Source: Bradyrhizobium sp. CSA207
GTDB taxonomy: Bacteria; Pseudomonadota; Alphaproteobacteria; Rhizobiales; Xanthobacteraceae
Reading direction: 5' to 3'
Assembly: GCF_029051685.1 (NCBI RefSeq)
Contig: NZ_JAACFT010000034.1
Span: 31,644-95,643, forward strand
Length of the DNA stretch: 64,000 bases
Made by a program: the position numbers and the translations under genes. The stretch's first letter is position 1, and the number at the start of each line of letters is the position of its first letter. Below, in pieces: positions 8,644-16,965 of the stretch. The notes below the pieces were generated by a model. It made no database searches and was not told where the DNA came from. It saw only the letters and a list, made by a program, of their open reading frames with translations.

Positions 8644-9320
8644 CTGTTTTGCCTTTCTTGAGCGTCCCGTTCGACCCACTTCGTGAGCATCGAACGAAGG
8701 GTAGGAGGCAGCACGTGGTGTCCAGCGACTTTCAGCACGGCCTGAATGTCCGCGAAGTGATCCAAATCATGCGAAAGGCATGCGGATTCAACCAAGCGAA
8801 TCTCGGCGGTCTTGAGAGCTGCCGCGCGTTGATACTCAACGGCGCTATTCCTGCCATAGAGCGGCGGCAACAGGTCTCCCGGTCGGGATAGCCGCACGTT
8901 CGTACCGGCTCCAAGCCGATCCATGACGATGGTCGTTTGAACTGGCGCACCATCAAGATGCTGCTTCAGGATACCTTCGAATTCCTCTGCATCGAAGAGA
9001 GGCAGATCCGCGAATACGATGCCGACATCGTTCGCTCCGTCGGCGACGGAACGCTTGACTGCGCGGTCGACCGCAGCGTTCAGACCCGGCGACAGCGGAT
9101 CATCCGGCAGCACCTCGAAGCCGAAAGGCGCCGCCATTCGCACCAGCGACGGCTCCGAGGAAGCGAGGGTTACGCGCCGCACTCCGCGCACGCGAGCCAA
9201 CTGCTCGATGACCGTGGCAACGAGCAGCCTGGCGAGTTTTACTCGTTCGGCTGGAAGAAGCGCGCCCGCGAGACGCGTCTTCGCCTCCGAGAACCTCTTT
9301 ACCGGGACGATGATGTCCAT
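8634..9320 (-). CDS. cofC: Phospholactate/phosphoglycerate guanylyltransferase CofC
   Basis: The 228-residue product starts MDIIVPVKRFSEAKTRLAGA, the nucleotidyl-transferase signature of CofC/FbiD, and later shows FADLPLFDAEEFEG and DRLGAGTNVRLS, matching the family's ADLPL and GxGTN motifs. It activates a three-carbon phosphate (2-phospholactate, phosphoenolpyruvate or 3-phosphoglycerate, depending on lineage) with GTP for the CofD reaction. Which substrate this one uses cannot be read from the sequence by eye. It starts one base after the npdG stop and overlaps fbiC by ten bases, so the three are translationally coupled. Confidence 0.92.
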   Translation of the reverse strand: MDIIVPVKRFSEAKTRLAGALLPAERVKLARLLVATVIEQLARVRGVRRVTLASSEPSLVRMAAPFGFEVLPDDPLSPGLNAAVDRAVKRSVADGANDVGIVFADLPLFDAEEFEGILKQHLDGAPVQTTIVMDRLGAGTNVRLSRPGDLLPPLYGRNSAVEYQRAAALKTAEIRLVESACLSHDLDHFADIQAVLKVAGHHVLPPTLRSMLTKWVERDAQERQNRCA

Positions 9321-9321
9321 G

Positions 9322-9990
9322 TCATGTAAGCCCGACCAGCTTTATGCCCGCCTGGCACTTGAACTGCCGATTGATGGTAATCAGGACCGATGTCAAGGCT
9401 TCCGATGCCGCGGAATTCGCAAGAGGTCCTCCGTAGACGCCCCGCATGCCCGTCGCCTCGACGAGTTCGATAACGCGCGCACAGTCTTCCCGTTTGTTGC
9501 CGCAAACGATCACGTCGCCTTCCATCGGATGCAAGGCCTGCAGCTTGTCTGCTGCTACTGTTTGAAAAGCGGAGACGACGCTTACGTTGTCACCTAACGC
9601 TTCTTGCGTGGACACCGCCGCCGAACCCGCTTGCGGGAGCTGCACGGTGCCGACACGCGGAGGAACAAGTGGAGCGGTCGTATCGAGCACGAGCCGCCCC
9701 TGTACGGATTCTCGAATGTGGCCAAGCATGCCGGCGTGCTGACTGAACGGCACCGTTAGGACGACGATGTCGGCTGCTCGCGCAGCTTCGACATTCTCTG
9801 CACCGGCAACCCGCCCCGACACACCCTTCTCGCTGAGCAGAGCGGAAAGCCCTTGGGCCGACACGGTCGCACTCTCTGCACTTCGCGAGCCGATAGTGAT
9901 CGGATATCCCGCCAGCGCCCACCGGCGGGCCAGACCAGTCCCGAGTGCTCCGGTGCCGCCAATGATCGCGATCGAGGGCTTATGCGACAT
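9322..9990 (-). CDS. npdG: F420:NADP oxidoreductase
   Basis: A 222-residue protein with the N-terminal dinucleotide motif IIGGTGALGTGLARRWA and IGSRSAE, where the Arg probably contacts the NADP phosphate, followed by VVLTVPFSQHAGML and VSAFQTVAADKLQ, all typical of the F420-dependent NADP reductase (Fno/NpdG) family. It transfers hydride between NADPH and F420 and would supply reduced F420 to the LLM enzyme of the same operon. It lies 30 bases after the enoyl-CoA hydratase and one base before cofC. A plain ketopantoate-reductase-like NADP enzyme is the alternative, but the F420 genes around it make that unlikely. Confidence 0.9.
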   Translation of the reverse strand: MSHKPSIAIIGGTGALGTGLARRWALAGYPITIGSRSAESATVSAQGLSALLSEKGVSGRVAGAENVEAARAADIVVLTVPFSQHAGMLGHIRESVQGRLVLDTTAPLVPPRVGTVQLPQAGSAAVSTQEALGDNVSVVSAFQTVAADKLQALHPMEGDVIVCGNKREDCARVIELVEATGMRGVYGGPLANSAASEALTSVLITINRQFKCQAGIKLVGLT

Positions 9991-10020
9991 AGCTTAGATC
10001 TCCCGTTTAAAGTCCGCCTG

Positions 10021-10932
10021 TCAATCAAGCCGTTGTGGCCGGGTATTGGTCTCAAAGAACGCCGAGATCCGCTTGTTCGCTTCTTGGGTCAGCACAAGCT
10101 CCACAAAACCACGTGTCTCAATCCGAGACGCAATGTCGAAGTCAAGAAAGATGCTTTGGGCTGCGATGTCCGCGATGCGAACCGCGGCCTGACTGGGCTG
10201 CCGGAAGCTTTTGCGAAGCCAAGGCGCAACTTGGAAGATTGCCCCGCGGTTCTCGGCGGACAGGCGATGCGCTCCAAGCTCGCGCGGCCGATCCCACACT
10301 TGCCTGGTGCCGGCATTTTCCAGAATCCAGGCCTTTGCGCGTTCCATCAGCATAGCTTCAGTTTCAACGGCTTCATCGATCAGACCGGACACGTATGCAG
10401 CCGCGACGTCAACTGCGCGTCCCGTAACCAGGAAATCAAGAGCAGGCAGCAGACCTAGGATCGCCGTCAGCCGGATCACACCTCCTGCAGCGGGAAGTAT
10501 CCCAAAATTCACTTCCGGCAACCCAATGCGAGTTTTGGGGTTTGCCAATGCGATACGCCGGTGACACGCCAGACACAGTTCGTAGCCTCCACCCAGCGCG
10601 GTTCCATTGATCGCTGCCACGAGCGGACGGTCGAGCTTCTCCAGCCGGCGTAAAAAGCTCTTCAACCGTTGGAAGTGAGTGAACAGAAACTGCTCCTGTC
10701 CCCTCTCGGCGCGTCTCATCAGAGCAAGATCGCCACCAGCGAAGAATGTTGATTTGCGCGATGTCAGGATTACACCACGCAGGTGTTCCCGCATCCCTTC
10801 CAGCCGGTCGATCAGACGCGGCATAACCTGCATGAACGTATCGTCCATAATGTTGACTTTGCCAGGGAGATCGAATCCCACTGTGGCAATACCGGTCTCA
10901 TCGACTACGAGCGAATAACAACTGGCCGTCAT
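10021..10932 (-). CDS. Enoyl-CoA hydratase, resembles N-terminal half of FadJ
   Basis: The 303-residue protein has a crotonase core with the oxyanion loops FFAGGDLALM and NGTALGGGYELCLACH and the catalytic-site segment GLPEVNFGILPAAGGVIRL. It continues about 100 residues past a simple crotonase into a helical linker (LDFDIASRIETRGFVELVLT, then NKRISAFFETN), which in FadB/FadJ-type proteins leads into the dehydrogenase domain. Here the protein ends exactly there. A dehydrogenase-half protein exists at 15946-16965 in the other gene train. I start at ATG 10932, four bases after the thiolase stop. It hydrates an enoyl-CoA; the true substrate is unknown. Confidence 0.85.
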   Translation of the reverse strand: MTASCYSLVVDETGIATVGFDLPGKVNIMDDTFMQVMPRLIDRLEGMREHLRGVILTSRKSTFFAGGDLALMRRAERGQEQFLFTHFQRLKSFLRRLEKLDRPLVAAINGTALGGGYELCLACHRRIALANPKTRIGLPEVNFGILPAAGGVIRLTAILGLLPALDFLVTGRAVDVAAAYVSGLIDEAVETEAMLMERAKAWILENAGTRQVWDRPRELGAHRLSAENRGAIFQVAPWLRKSFRQPSQAAVRIADIAAQSIFLDFDIASRIETRGFVELVLTQEANKRISAFFETNTRPQRLD

Positions 10933-10936
10933 GTCG

Positions 10937-12145
10937 TCAGGCCCTTTCGACAAGCGTGGCGATTCCCATGCCGCCTGCGGCGCACAGTGTAGCTAGGCCA
11001 CGCTTGAGGTCCCGTCTTTCCAGCTCGTCGACGAGCGTGCCAATCAATACAGCGCCCGTGGCGCCAAGCGGATGCCCCATCGCTATGGCCCCGCCATTCA
11101 CGTTAACAAGGTCCGGGTCGACGCGCAGCTCGCTGATGCAGCGAAGGACGACAGACGCGAACGCCTCATTTACCTCGAAGAGATCGACGTCTTCCGCGCG
11201 AAGCCGAGCTTGTTTCAGCAGCTTGCGTGTGACCGGCGCCGGTTCCGCCAACATCATCGTCGGATCTCCGGAAGTCACGGTGCCCCGACTGATCTTCGCT
11301 CGTGGCGTGAGTCCGGCCGCGCGTCCGGCCTCCGCAGTCCCCAACAGAACGAGCGCAGCTCCGTCCGCAATGCCCGACGAATTCCCCGCCGTATGCACGT
11401 GCGAAATCACATTGACCTCTGGATAGCGCGCTTGCACCACCGCGTCGAAGCCTATTGCTCCCATCCCATCAAAAGCGGGTTTGAGTTGAGCGAGCGCGCT
11501 TCCGGTAGCTTCATGCCTGATCAGCTCGTCCCGATCTAGAATGGGAAGCCCACTGGTGTCGCTGACGGGAACCATGGATCTCGCGAAATGACCAGCCCGG
11601 GTGGCCGCAGACGCCTTCCGATGCGAATTCAGTGCAAAGCCGTCGACGGCAGCCCTGTCGACGCCGTCCAGGGTTGCGATCAAGTCCGCGGAAATGCCTT
11701 GCGGCACGAACTTCGTCGCGATGCTGGTAGCCACATCTTCTGCCCAAGGACCGCCGTCCGACCCCATTGGCACACGGGACATCGATTCCACGCCGCCAGC
11801 TACGATCAGCTCGCTCTGGCCAAATGCCACCTTGGCAGCAGCCGTATTGATCGCTTCAAGCCCGGACGCGCAAAACCTGTTGAGCTGGACGCCGCAGACC
11901 CGCTCGCTCCAGCCGCACGACAGCGCGGCTATTTTCGGCAGAACGCTTCCTTGCTCGCCGATGGGGTTGACGACACCAAGAATGATGTCGTCGACCCGTT
12001 CGGTGTCCAGCCCGTTCCGGTGTTCGAGTTCCCGGAGAAGCGTCGTCACCAGGTCGATCGGTTTCGTTTCGTAGAGTCCCCCGCCCGGCCGGCCACGGCC
12101 TCGCGGCGTGCGGACCGCGTCGAACAGGAACACCTCGTTGCTCAT
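10937..12145 (-). CDS. Thiolase (acetyl-CoA acyltransferase)
   Basis: A complete 402-residue thiolase. The acylated cysteine is Cys92 in LNRFCASGLEAINTAA, the catalytic histidine lies in GGAIAMGHPLGATGAV, and the second cysteine in ATLCAAGGMGIA. It cleaves a 3-oxoacyl-CoA with CoA, or condenses in reverse. It starts six bases after the LLM gene and is followed four bases later by the enoyl-CoA hydratase, so ligase, LLM enzyme, thiolase and hydratase form one unit with the F420 genes. Confidence 0.92.
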   Translation of the reverse strand: MSNEVFLFDAVRTPRGRGRPGGGLYETKPIDLVTTLLRELEHRNGLDTERVDDIILGVVNPIGEQGSVLPKIAALSCGWSERVCGVQLNRFCASGLEAINTAAAKVAFGQSELIVAGGVESMSRVPMGSDGGPWAEDVATSIATKFVPQGISADLIATLDGVDRAAVDGFALNSHRKASAATRAGHFARSMVPVSDTSGLPILDRDELIRHEATGSALAQLKPAFDGMGAIGFDAVVQARYPEVNVISHVHTAGNSSGIADGAALVLLGTAEAGRAAGLTPRAKISRGTVTSGDPTMMLAEPAPVTRKLLKQARLRAEDVDLFEVNEAFASVVLRCISELRVDPDLVNVNGGAIAMGHPLGATGAVLIGTLVDELERRDLKRGLATLCAAGGMGIATLVERA

Positions 12146-12150
12146 CCCGG

Positions 12151-13248
12151 TCAGGCCTTGCCGGCAATGGTAGCACGTGCAGCAGCCTCTCCTGAGGCAT
12201 GCACATCTGTGACTAGCCCCGCGAGCGCTTCGCGCTCTGCCTCGTTCCGCACCGGAATCGAGAACTCCGAGTTGGTGACAACCCTGCCAAAGCGCTCCAC
12301 CAGCTTCTTGCCGATGTTATCGTAAGTTCCGATAACCGCGAATTTCTCAAGAACTTCGTCGCTGATCAGCTTCGGCAACGCTTCCCAGTCTTGCGCGCGC
12401 GACAGGTATTTTGCCTCGTTGGCGAGGTCTTGAAGGCCGAGATGCTCGAAGCCCGCGACGTATGCTGGCGTCGACGCGTAAAATGCGATGCGAGCCCGTG
12501 CGTCCCGGATCTTCGGTTGCAGCTCTTCCTCATTCGGCGCTGACGCCACAAGCGGCTTCATTGATACGCTGAAGTTGTCGAGGCTGCGGCCCGCCTTCTT
12601 CGCACCAGCGCGCACTGCGGGAAGCATGACTTCTTCGATGTAGGAAGGAGTGCAGACCGGGTGAGGCCGAACACCATCCGCGACCTCTCCAGCGATCTGA
12701 CACATCACAGGATTGACTGCCGCTACGTGGATCGGGATCTCAGGATGTTCGATCGGGCCGGGATCAAACAGGGGCACCATCAGATCGAGCTTGTAGAATT
12801 CACCTTGGTAATTCAGCTTGGTCCGATTCTGCCAGCAATCCCAGACCGCGCGTACCGCTTTGACATAATCACGCATCCACGGTCCGGCCGGATGCGGCTC
12901 AACGCCGTAGCGGCGTTGAATATGCGCCCTCACCTGCGGACCCAGCCCCAGGATGAATCGTCCGCCAGAGAGCTTCTGGATTGTCCACGCGCTCAGTGCC
13001 ATGACGGTTGGGCTACGCGGAAATGCGATAGTAACCGCTGTCCCGATCTTGAGGGTACTAGTTGCTTGCGCAGCCAAGGCCATGATCACAAACGGATCGT
13101 CCTTAGTTTCCTCGGTCATAAGCGCGTCATAGCCAAGCGACTCGACGAGCTTGGCCTGCTCTCCGACCTTTTTAATGTCGAGGGGGGTATCCGGCGCGCG
13201 CAAACCGGGGTCGACTTTTCCGAGTGGGAGCAGCGTCTCGATCTTCAT
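12151..13248 (-). CDS. LLM-class F420-dependent oxidoreductase (predicted)
   Basis: The 365-residue protein has the luciferase-like TIM-barrel layout: N-terminal LVESLGYDALMTEETKDDPF, ALAAQATSTLKIGTAV, LSGGRFILGLGPQVRAHIQR and HVAAVNPVMCQIAGEVADGV. The family binds FMN or F420; GRFILGLGPQVRAHIQRRYG and overall length fit the F420-dependent branch annotated from mycobacteria. An F420:NADP reductase and F420 synthesis genes in the same operon make F420 the likely cofactor. It lies 26 bases after the CoA ligase and six before the thiolase, so it may act on the free acid or its CoA ester. The reaction is not known. Confidence 0.85.
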   Translation of the reverse strand: MKIETLLPLGKVDPGLRAPDTPLDIKKVGEQAKLVESLGYDALMTEETKDDPFVIMALAAQATSTLKIGTAVTIAFPRSPTVMALSAWTIQKLSGGRFILGLGPQVRAHIQRRYGVEPHPAGPWMRDYVKAVRAVWDCWQNRTKLNYQGEFYKLDLMVPLFDPGPIEHPEIPIHVAAVNPVMCQIAGEVADGVRPHPVCTPSYIEEVMLPAVRAGAKKAGRSLDNFSVSMKPLVASAPNEEELQPKIRDARARIAFYASTPAYVAGFEHLGLQDLANEAKYLSRAQDWEALPKLISDEVLEKFAVIGTYDNIGKKLVERFGRVVTNSEFSIPVRNEAEREALAGLVTDVHASGEAAARATIAGKA

Positions 13249-13274
13249 AGTTTGCCTCTGTGCTGTAGCTGGAA

Positions 13275-14576
13275 TCAGATCTTGCGGCGGTCGACGATGC
13301 GAACCGCTTTGCCGAGTGAGCGTGGAATGGCTCCGCTTGGCTGGACCTCTACGCGAGCGCTCACGCCAATAAAGGCCTTCAGCTTTTTGACCAATTCGGC
13401 GCTCAGCTCGCGATGGCTGGAGATCTCGACGCCTGAACGCACCTCGACTTGGATGGTGAGTTCATCGAGATTGCCCTGGCGTGAAACTTCGATTTGATAG
13501 TGACCGGCCAACTCAGGCATGGAGAGGATCTGCTCCTCAACCTGCGAAGGAAACATGTTGACGCCCCGAATGATCAGCATGTCGTCCGATCGCCCGGTCA
13601 GCCGGTCCAGACGTCGCATAGCCCTTGCTGTTCCGGGCAGCAGCCGCGTGAGATCACGCGTTCGATAACGAACAACCGGCAATGCCTCTTTCGTGAGACT
13701 CGTGATAACGAGTTCCCCGTGAGACCCCTCCGGAAGGACCTCTCCTGTCTGCGGATCGATGATCTCGGGATAGAAGTGATCTTCCCAGAGGGTCGGACCG
13801 TCCATCGTTTCGATGCATTCAGACGCAACGCCCGGGCCAATCACCTCGGACAATCCGTAGTAATTGATCGCAGTCAGATTCAGGCGGCGGTTGATTTCCT
13901 CCCGCATCGCCTCCGTCCAGGGCTCGGCACCGACCATTGCAATTCGCAACTTCAACTGATCGCGTCGAATGCCCTGGCGCTCAACCTCATCGGCGATGTT
14001 GAGCAAGTACGAGGGCGTCACCATGATAATGGTCGGTTCAAGATCGACGAGCAGCTGCGCCTGTCGTTCGGTCTGCCCGCCAGACACCGGGATTACAGTG
14101 CAACCGAGCCTCTGCGCGCCATCGTGCGAACCGAGCCCCCCGGTGAATAATCCGTAGTTGTAAGCGTTATGAACCCGGTCGCCCGGCCGCGCGCCAGCAG
14201 CCCGGAGCGATCGTGCGACGACGCTCGCCCACACATCCATGTCGTTGGCTGTGTATCCGACCACTGCAGGTTTGCCCGTCGTTCCGCTGGAAGCGTGAAT
14301 ACGAACGACTTGATCCATCGGGACCGCGAACATCCCGAACGGGTAGCCTGTACGGAAATCCTGCTTGGTCGAGAAGGGGAACAGTTTGAGATCCTCGAGG
14401 TAGCGCAGATCATCCGGATGCACGCCACTCTTCTCACACCGCTGCCGGAAGCCCTCGACATTATCGTAGGTATGCCGAACCGATCTCTTCATGCGCGTCA
14501 GTTGAAGCGCACGCAGCTCGTCGAGACTCGCCTTTTCGATCGGATCCAGCGGAAGCGAGGCATGAGGTACCGTCAT
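13275..14576 (-). CDS. paaK-like: Phenylacetate-CoA ligase-like AMP-forming enzyme
   Basis: A 433-residue adenylate-forming ligase of the PaaK type: VRIHASSGTTGKPAVVGYT (91-109) is the P-loop-like motif, followed by AYNYGLFTGGLG, NYYGLSEVIGPGVASEC and the C-terminal TGRSDDMLIIRGVNMFPSQVE. Such enzymes activate an aromatic or related carboxylic acid with ATP and CoA. The start at ATG 14576 is set by GGGGAGG five bases upstream; the frame extends further to 14618 without such a site. First gene of the train running down to 3101, so it probably performs the entry step. Phenylacetate itself is not implied, as no paaABCDE oxygenase is nearby. Confidence 0.88.
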   Translation of the reverse strand: MTVPHASLPLDPIEKASLDELRALQLTRMKRSVRHTYDNVEGFRQRCEKSGVHPDDLRYLEDLKLFPFSTKQDFRTGYPFGMFAVPMDQVVRIHASSGTTGKPAVVGYTANDMDVWASVVARSLRAAGARPGDRVHNAYNYGLFTGGLGSHDGAQRLGCTVIPVSGGQTERQAQLLVDLEPTIIMVTPSYLLNIADEVERQGIRRDQLKLRIAMVGAEPWTEAMREEINRRLNLTAINYYGLSEVIGPGVASECIETMDGPTLWEDHFYPEIIDPQTGEVLPEGSHGELVITSLTKEALPVVRYRTRDLTRLLPGTARAMRRLDRLTGRSDDMLIIRGVNMFPSQVEEQILSMPELAGHYQIEVSRQGNLDELTIQVEVRSGVEISSHRELSAELVKKLKAFIGVSARVEVQPSGAIPRSLGKAVRIVDRRKI

Positions 14577-14644
14577 GCGATCCTCCCCACAAACATGGTT
14601 CCAGCCTGCCAGCGCCAAGCAAATGCAAGGACGTGAGTATGCGG

Positions 14645-14663
14645 GGTAGCCGTGTGTGCTACC
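14645..14663. promoter_or_regulatory. Inverted repeat upstream of CoA-ligase/F420 operon
   Basis: GGTAGC, seven bases, GCTACC forms a perfect six-base dyad about 70 bases before the CoA-ligase start and 130 bases after the AraC gene. Its place between regulator and operon makes it a candidate operator, though an RNA hairpin is possible. I could not identify a convincing -35/-10 pair by eye. Confidence 0.35.
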
Positions 14664-14790
14664 GGATGGACGGCGGACGTGGACAATCTCTCCTCCCCAG
14701 CATGTTCTGCTATTAGGGAGAGGGTATCGCCGGCCGCACCGGCCTAGACAGGACAGAAACGATCTTTGTGCTGGACCGAGATTGGCACTG

Positions 14791-15849
14791 TCAGCCAGTG
14801 CGCTGGCTGGGGGACCGCCGTGAGGGTTGACTTACGTGGGAGCGGAAGTGATCGCGATACTGGACAGGGCTCATTCCCGTCCATTGGCCGAATGCTCTGG
14901 TGAAAGCTCTCGTTTCCGAATATCCGAGCATGTCAGCCAACTCCGCGACGGAGTGATTGCCTCTCACCAGTTTTTCAATGGCAATATCGCGGCGGATATT
15001 CTCGATGATCGCTCGATAGGAAGTCGCCTCCTGCCGAAGCTTTCTCCTTAGTGTTTGCTCGCCGATCCCCAGGCGAGTAGCGACCTCTTCAAACTCCGGA
15101 AATTCGAGTGGAAGCTTGCGTTCAGGCAGAATCAGATTGCGGATTCGGCGACCGTAGCTGAAGACATCTGCCGGAATAGTCATGAATCCAAGCGGTGCGA
15201 CGGAAAGAAAGCTCTTAAGCTCCGGCTTGGAGCGGACGATCGGATTTTGCAGGAACTCGCGGCGGAAAACGAGACTCGTCACGGGCGCGTCGAATTCATA
15301 GACAGCCGGGAACATGTATTTGAATTCTTCGATCCGCACGACCGGCCTTACATACGAAAACGTAACCTTCTCAAGGGGAGCCAGAGATCCGCCCAGCCAG
15401 CTGATCAGCCGATACCAAACCGACAGCCAGAACTCGTGCATGTATTGGTTCGGATCCAAATCGGGACGCGCAAATTCGATCTTGAGAGCCAGAGTACCGC
15501 TAGAACTTGGCTCAAGTTCCATTTGGATGTCATCGGTCACGAGTCCATAGAACAGAACGCCTTTGCGCAATGCCCTCTCGAGCGTTTCCTCCCCGATGAT
15601 GCCGTGCGTTATCATGGCGAACGTTCCGACCTTGCAGCGGTGCTCAGTAAACCCCATGAACTCGTCACTGAGTGCGAGCCACACCAATTGCATCAGCCGA
15701 GCCAATTGCTCAGATTTGCCGCGCCAGGTCGGATCTTCGATCTGGATTCTTGTCGCCCCGATCTCCGCAAGAAGCCGCTCCCCGTCGAGGCCACAGCGCT
15801 CGGCTCCACGAATGGCTTCACGAAAATAATGCGAGCTCGATGTGGACAT
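14791..15849 (-). CDS. AraC-family regulator
   Basis: The 352-residue protein has the layout of AraC regulators with an N-terminal Arabinose_bd/HTH_18 arrangement: a ligand domain (about 20-210) and a C-terminal double helix-turn-helix. The first helix-turn-helix includes LGIGEQTLRRKLRQEATSYR; the second is LADMLGYSETRAFTRAFGQW followed by GMSPVQYRDHF, the family hallmark. It lies between the Liv/cofE/cofD train and the CoA-ligase/F420 train on the same strand, so it probably activates one or both in response to the substrate or an intermediate. No ligand can be inferred. Confidence 0.88.
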   Translation of the reverse strand: MSTSSSHYFREAIRGAERCGLDGERLLAEIGATRIQIEDPTWRGKSEQLARLMQLVWLALSDEFMGFTEHRCKVGTFAMITHGIIGEETLERALRKGVLFYGLVTDDIQMELEPSSSGTLALKIEFARPDLDPNQYMHEFWLSVWYRLISWLGGSLAPLEKVTFSYVRPVVRIEEFKYMFPAVYEFDAPVTSLVFRREFLQNPIVRSKPELKSFLSVAPLGFMTIPADVFSYGRRIRNLILPERKLPLEFPEFEEVATRLGIGEQTLRRKLRQEATSYRAIIENIRRDIAIEKLVRGNHSVAELADMLGYSETRAFTRAFGQWTGMSPVQYRDHFRSHVSQPSRRSPSQRTG

Positions 15850-15945
15850 GATCGCCTAAATCTGCGCTCACCATGTAATCGAGCAGCGGCTGCCACCGGC
15901 GTACGCCCGCTCCAAACTGCGGATAGCCCCGTTTAAGCGACTAAC

Positions 15946-16965
15946 TTATTGAATTGGCTCAATTTGATAGCAAATTGGCGATTGCTTCAAGAGGGCAAAT
16001 GGACCCCGGGCCCATCCGAAGCCGGCGCATATGACGCTGTCGATAGCGGCGGGCGGAACCTTTGTTGCATTTGCAATCCTAGAGCAACATTCTTGGAGAT
16101 CACTTGCAAGCCGAGCTATCAGCTTGGATGCAACTTGCGGATCGGTTGAGCCACCCGAGCAGGGTACATACTCAGCACGAGCGAGATCGAGGACCATCCT
16201 GTGTCCGGTTGCGCCGCCCCTCCGATAGAAGCACCCGCTTGGTTTTCCTGCTCCTTTGCGCACTATGGCGAGCGCTTCCTTGCTGAGCTCACAACTTTGC
16301 CAGGGATCGCTCCCCGACAGCCGGCCCCTCATGTTTTTGGCGATTGCGTTCATCTCTTCAAGTCCAACCAAATCGAATAGCCCAAACGCGCCGATCCGCG
16401 GTACCCCGAAGGTATCCGCAAGTAACGCGTCAGCATGGTCTGGCCGCACGCCATATTCCATCGCAAGCATGGCAGCGCGGAAAGCAAAGTACAAACCGGC
16501 GCGATTTGCGATGAAGCCAGGGGTATCTGGACATTTAACGACGATCCGTTCGAGGACGGTCTGCAAGAGTACGGTGAGGTGGCCTTCGGTCTCCGGATCG
16601 AGCTCCTCGCCGGATACCAGCTCGACTAACGGCAGGTTCTTCGTCGGCACAAAGAAGTGACAAATCGCAAAGCGTTCGCGAAATTCACTTGGAACTCCCT
16701 CGAGCAACTCACGCCTCGGAATCACGGACTCATCAGAGCAAACAATTGCGGCACGAGAAGCCCTTACGAAGATAGAAGAGAGCAGAGGCTTCTTCAGCTC
16801 CAAAGGGAAACCGCTCGCCTCGACAATTAAAGCCGCGCTCTCAATATCTCTCACGCTAGAAATCTCAGCGACTGCCACGCGTGTTGCTTGGATTTTGCTT
16901 CGAACAAGTAGCTCGAAGATGTCCGAAGCTACTTTCCCTTCACCGACAACAACAGCGGTATTCAT
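15946..16965 (-). CDS. 3-hydroxyacyl-CoA dehydrogenase-like protein
   Basis: The 339-residue protein begins MNTAVVVGEGKVASDIFELL, a short GxGxxA dinucleotide motif, then has CHFFVPTKNLPLVELVSGEE, equivalent to the HFFNPVPxMxLVEVV segment with its catalytic histidine, and DTPGFIANRAGLYFAFRAAM, the helical domain motif. The second half follows FadB/FadJ C-terminal domains. The N-terminal Rossmann domain is shorter than usual, so NAD binding may be altered. ATG 16965 overlaps the cofD stop as ATGA, so it is coupled to the F420 genes. It probably oxidises a 3-hydroxyacyl-CoA and complements the hydratase-only protein at 10021-10932. Confidence 0.75.
   Translation of the reverse strand: MNTAVVVGEGKVASDIFELLVRSKIQATRVAVAEISSVRDIESAALIVEASGFPLELKKPLLSSIFVRASRAAIVCSDESVIPRRELLEGVPSEFRERFAICHFFVPTKNLPLVELVSGEELDPETEGHLTVLLQTVLERIVVKCPDTPGFIANRAGLYFAFRAAMLAMEYGVRPDHADALLADTFGVPRIGAFGLFDLVGLEEMNAIAKNMRGRLSGSDPWQSCELSKEALAIVRKGAGKPSGCFYRRGGATGHRMVLDLARAEYVPCSGGSTDPQVASKLIARLASDLQECCSRIANATKVPPAAIDSVICAGFGWARGPFALLKQSPICYQIEPIQ

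Noticed and set aside
15055..15936. Plus-strand open frame of 293 codons opposite the AraC gene
   Set aside because: No recognisable domain and fully overlapped by the well-supported AraC regulator.
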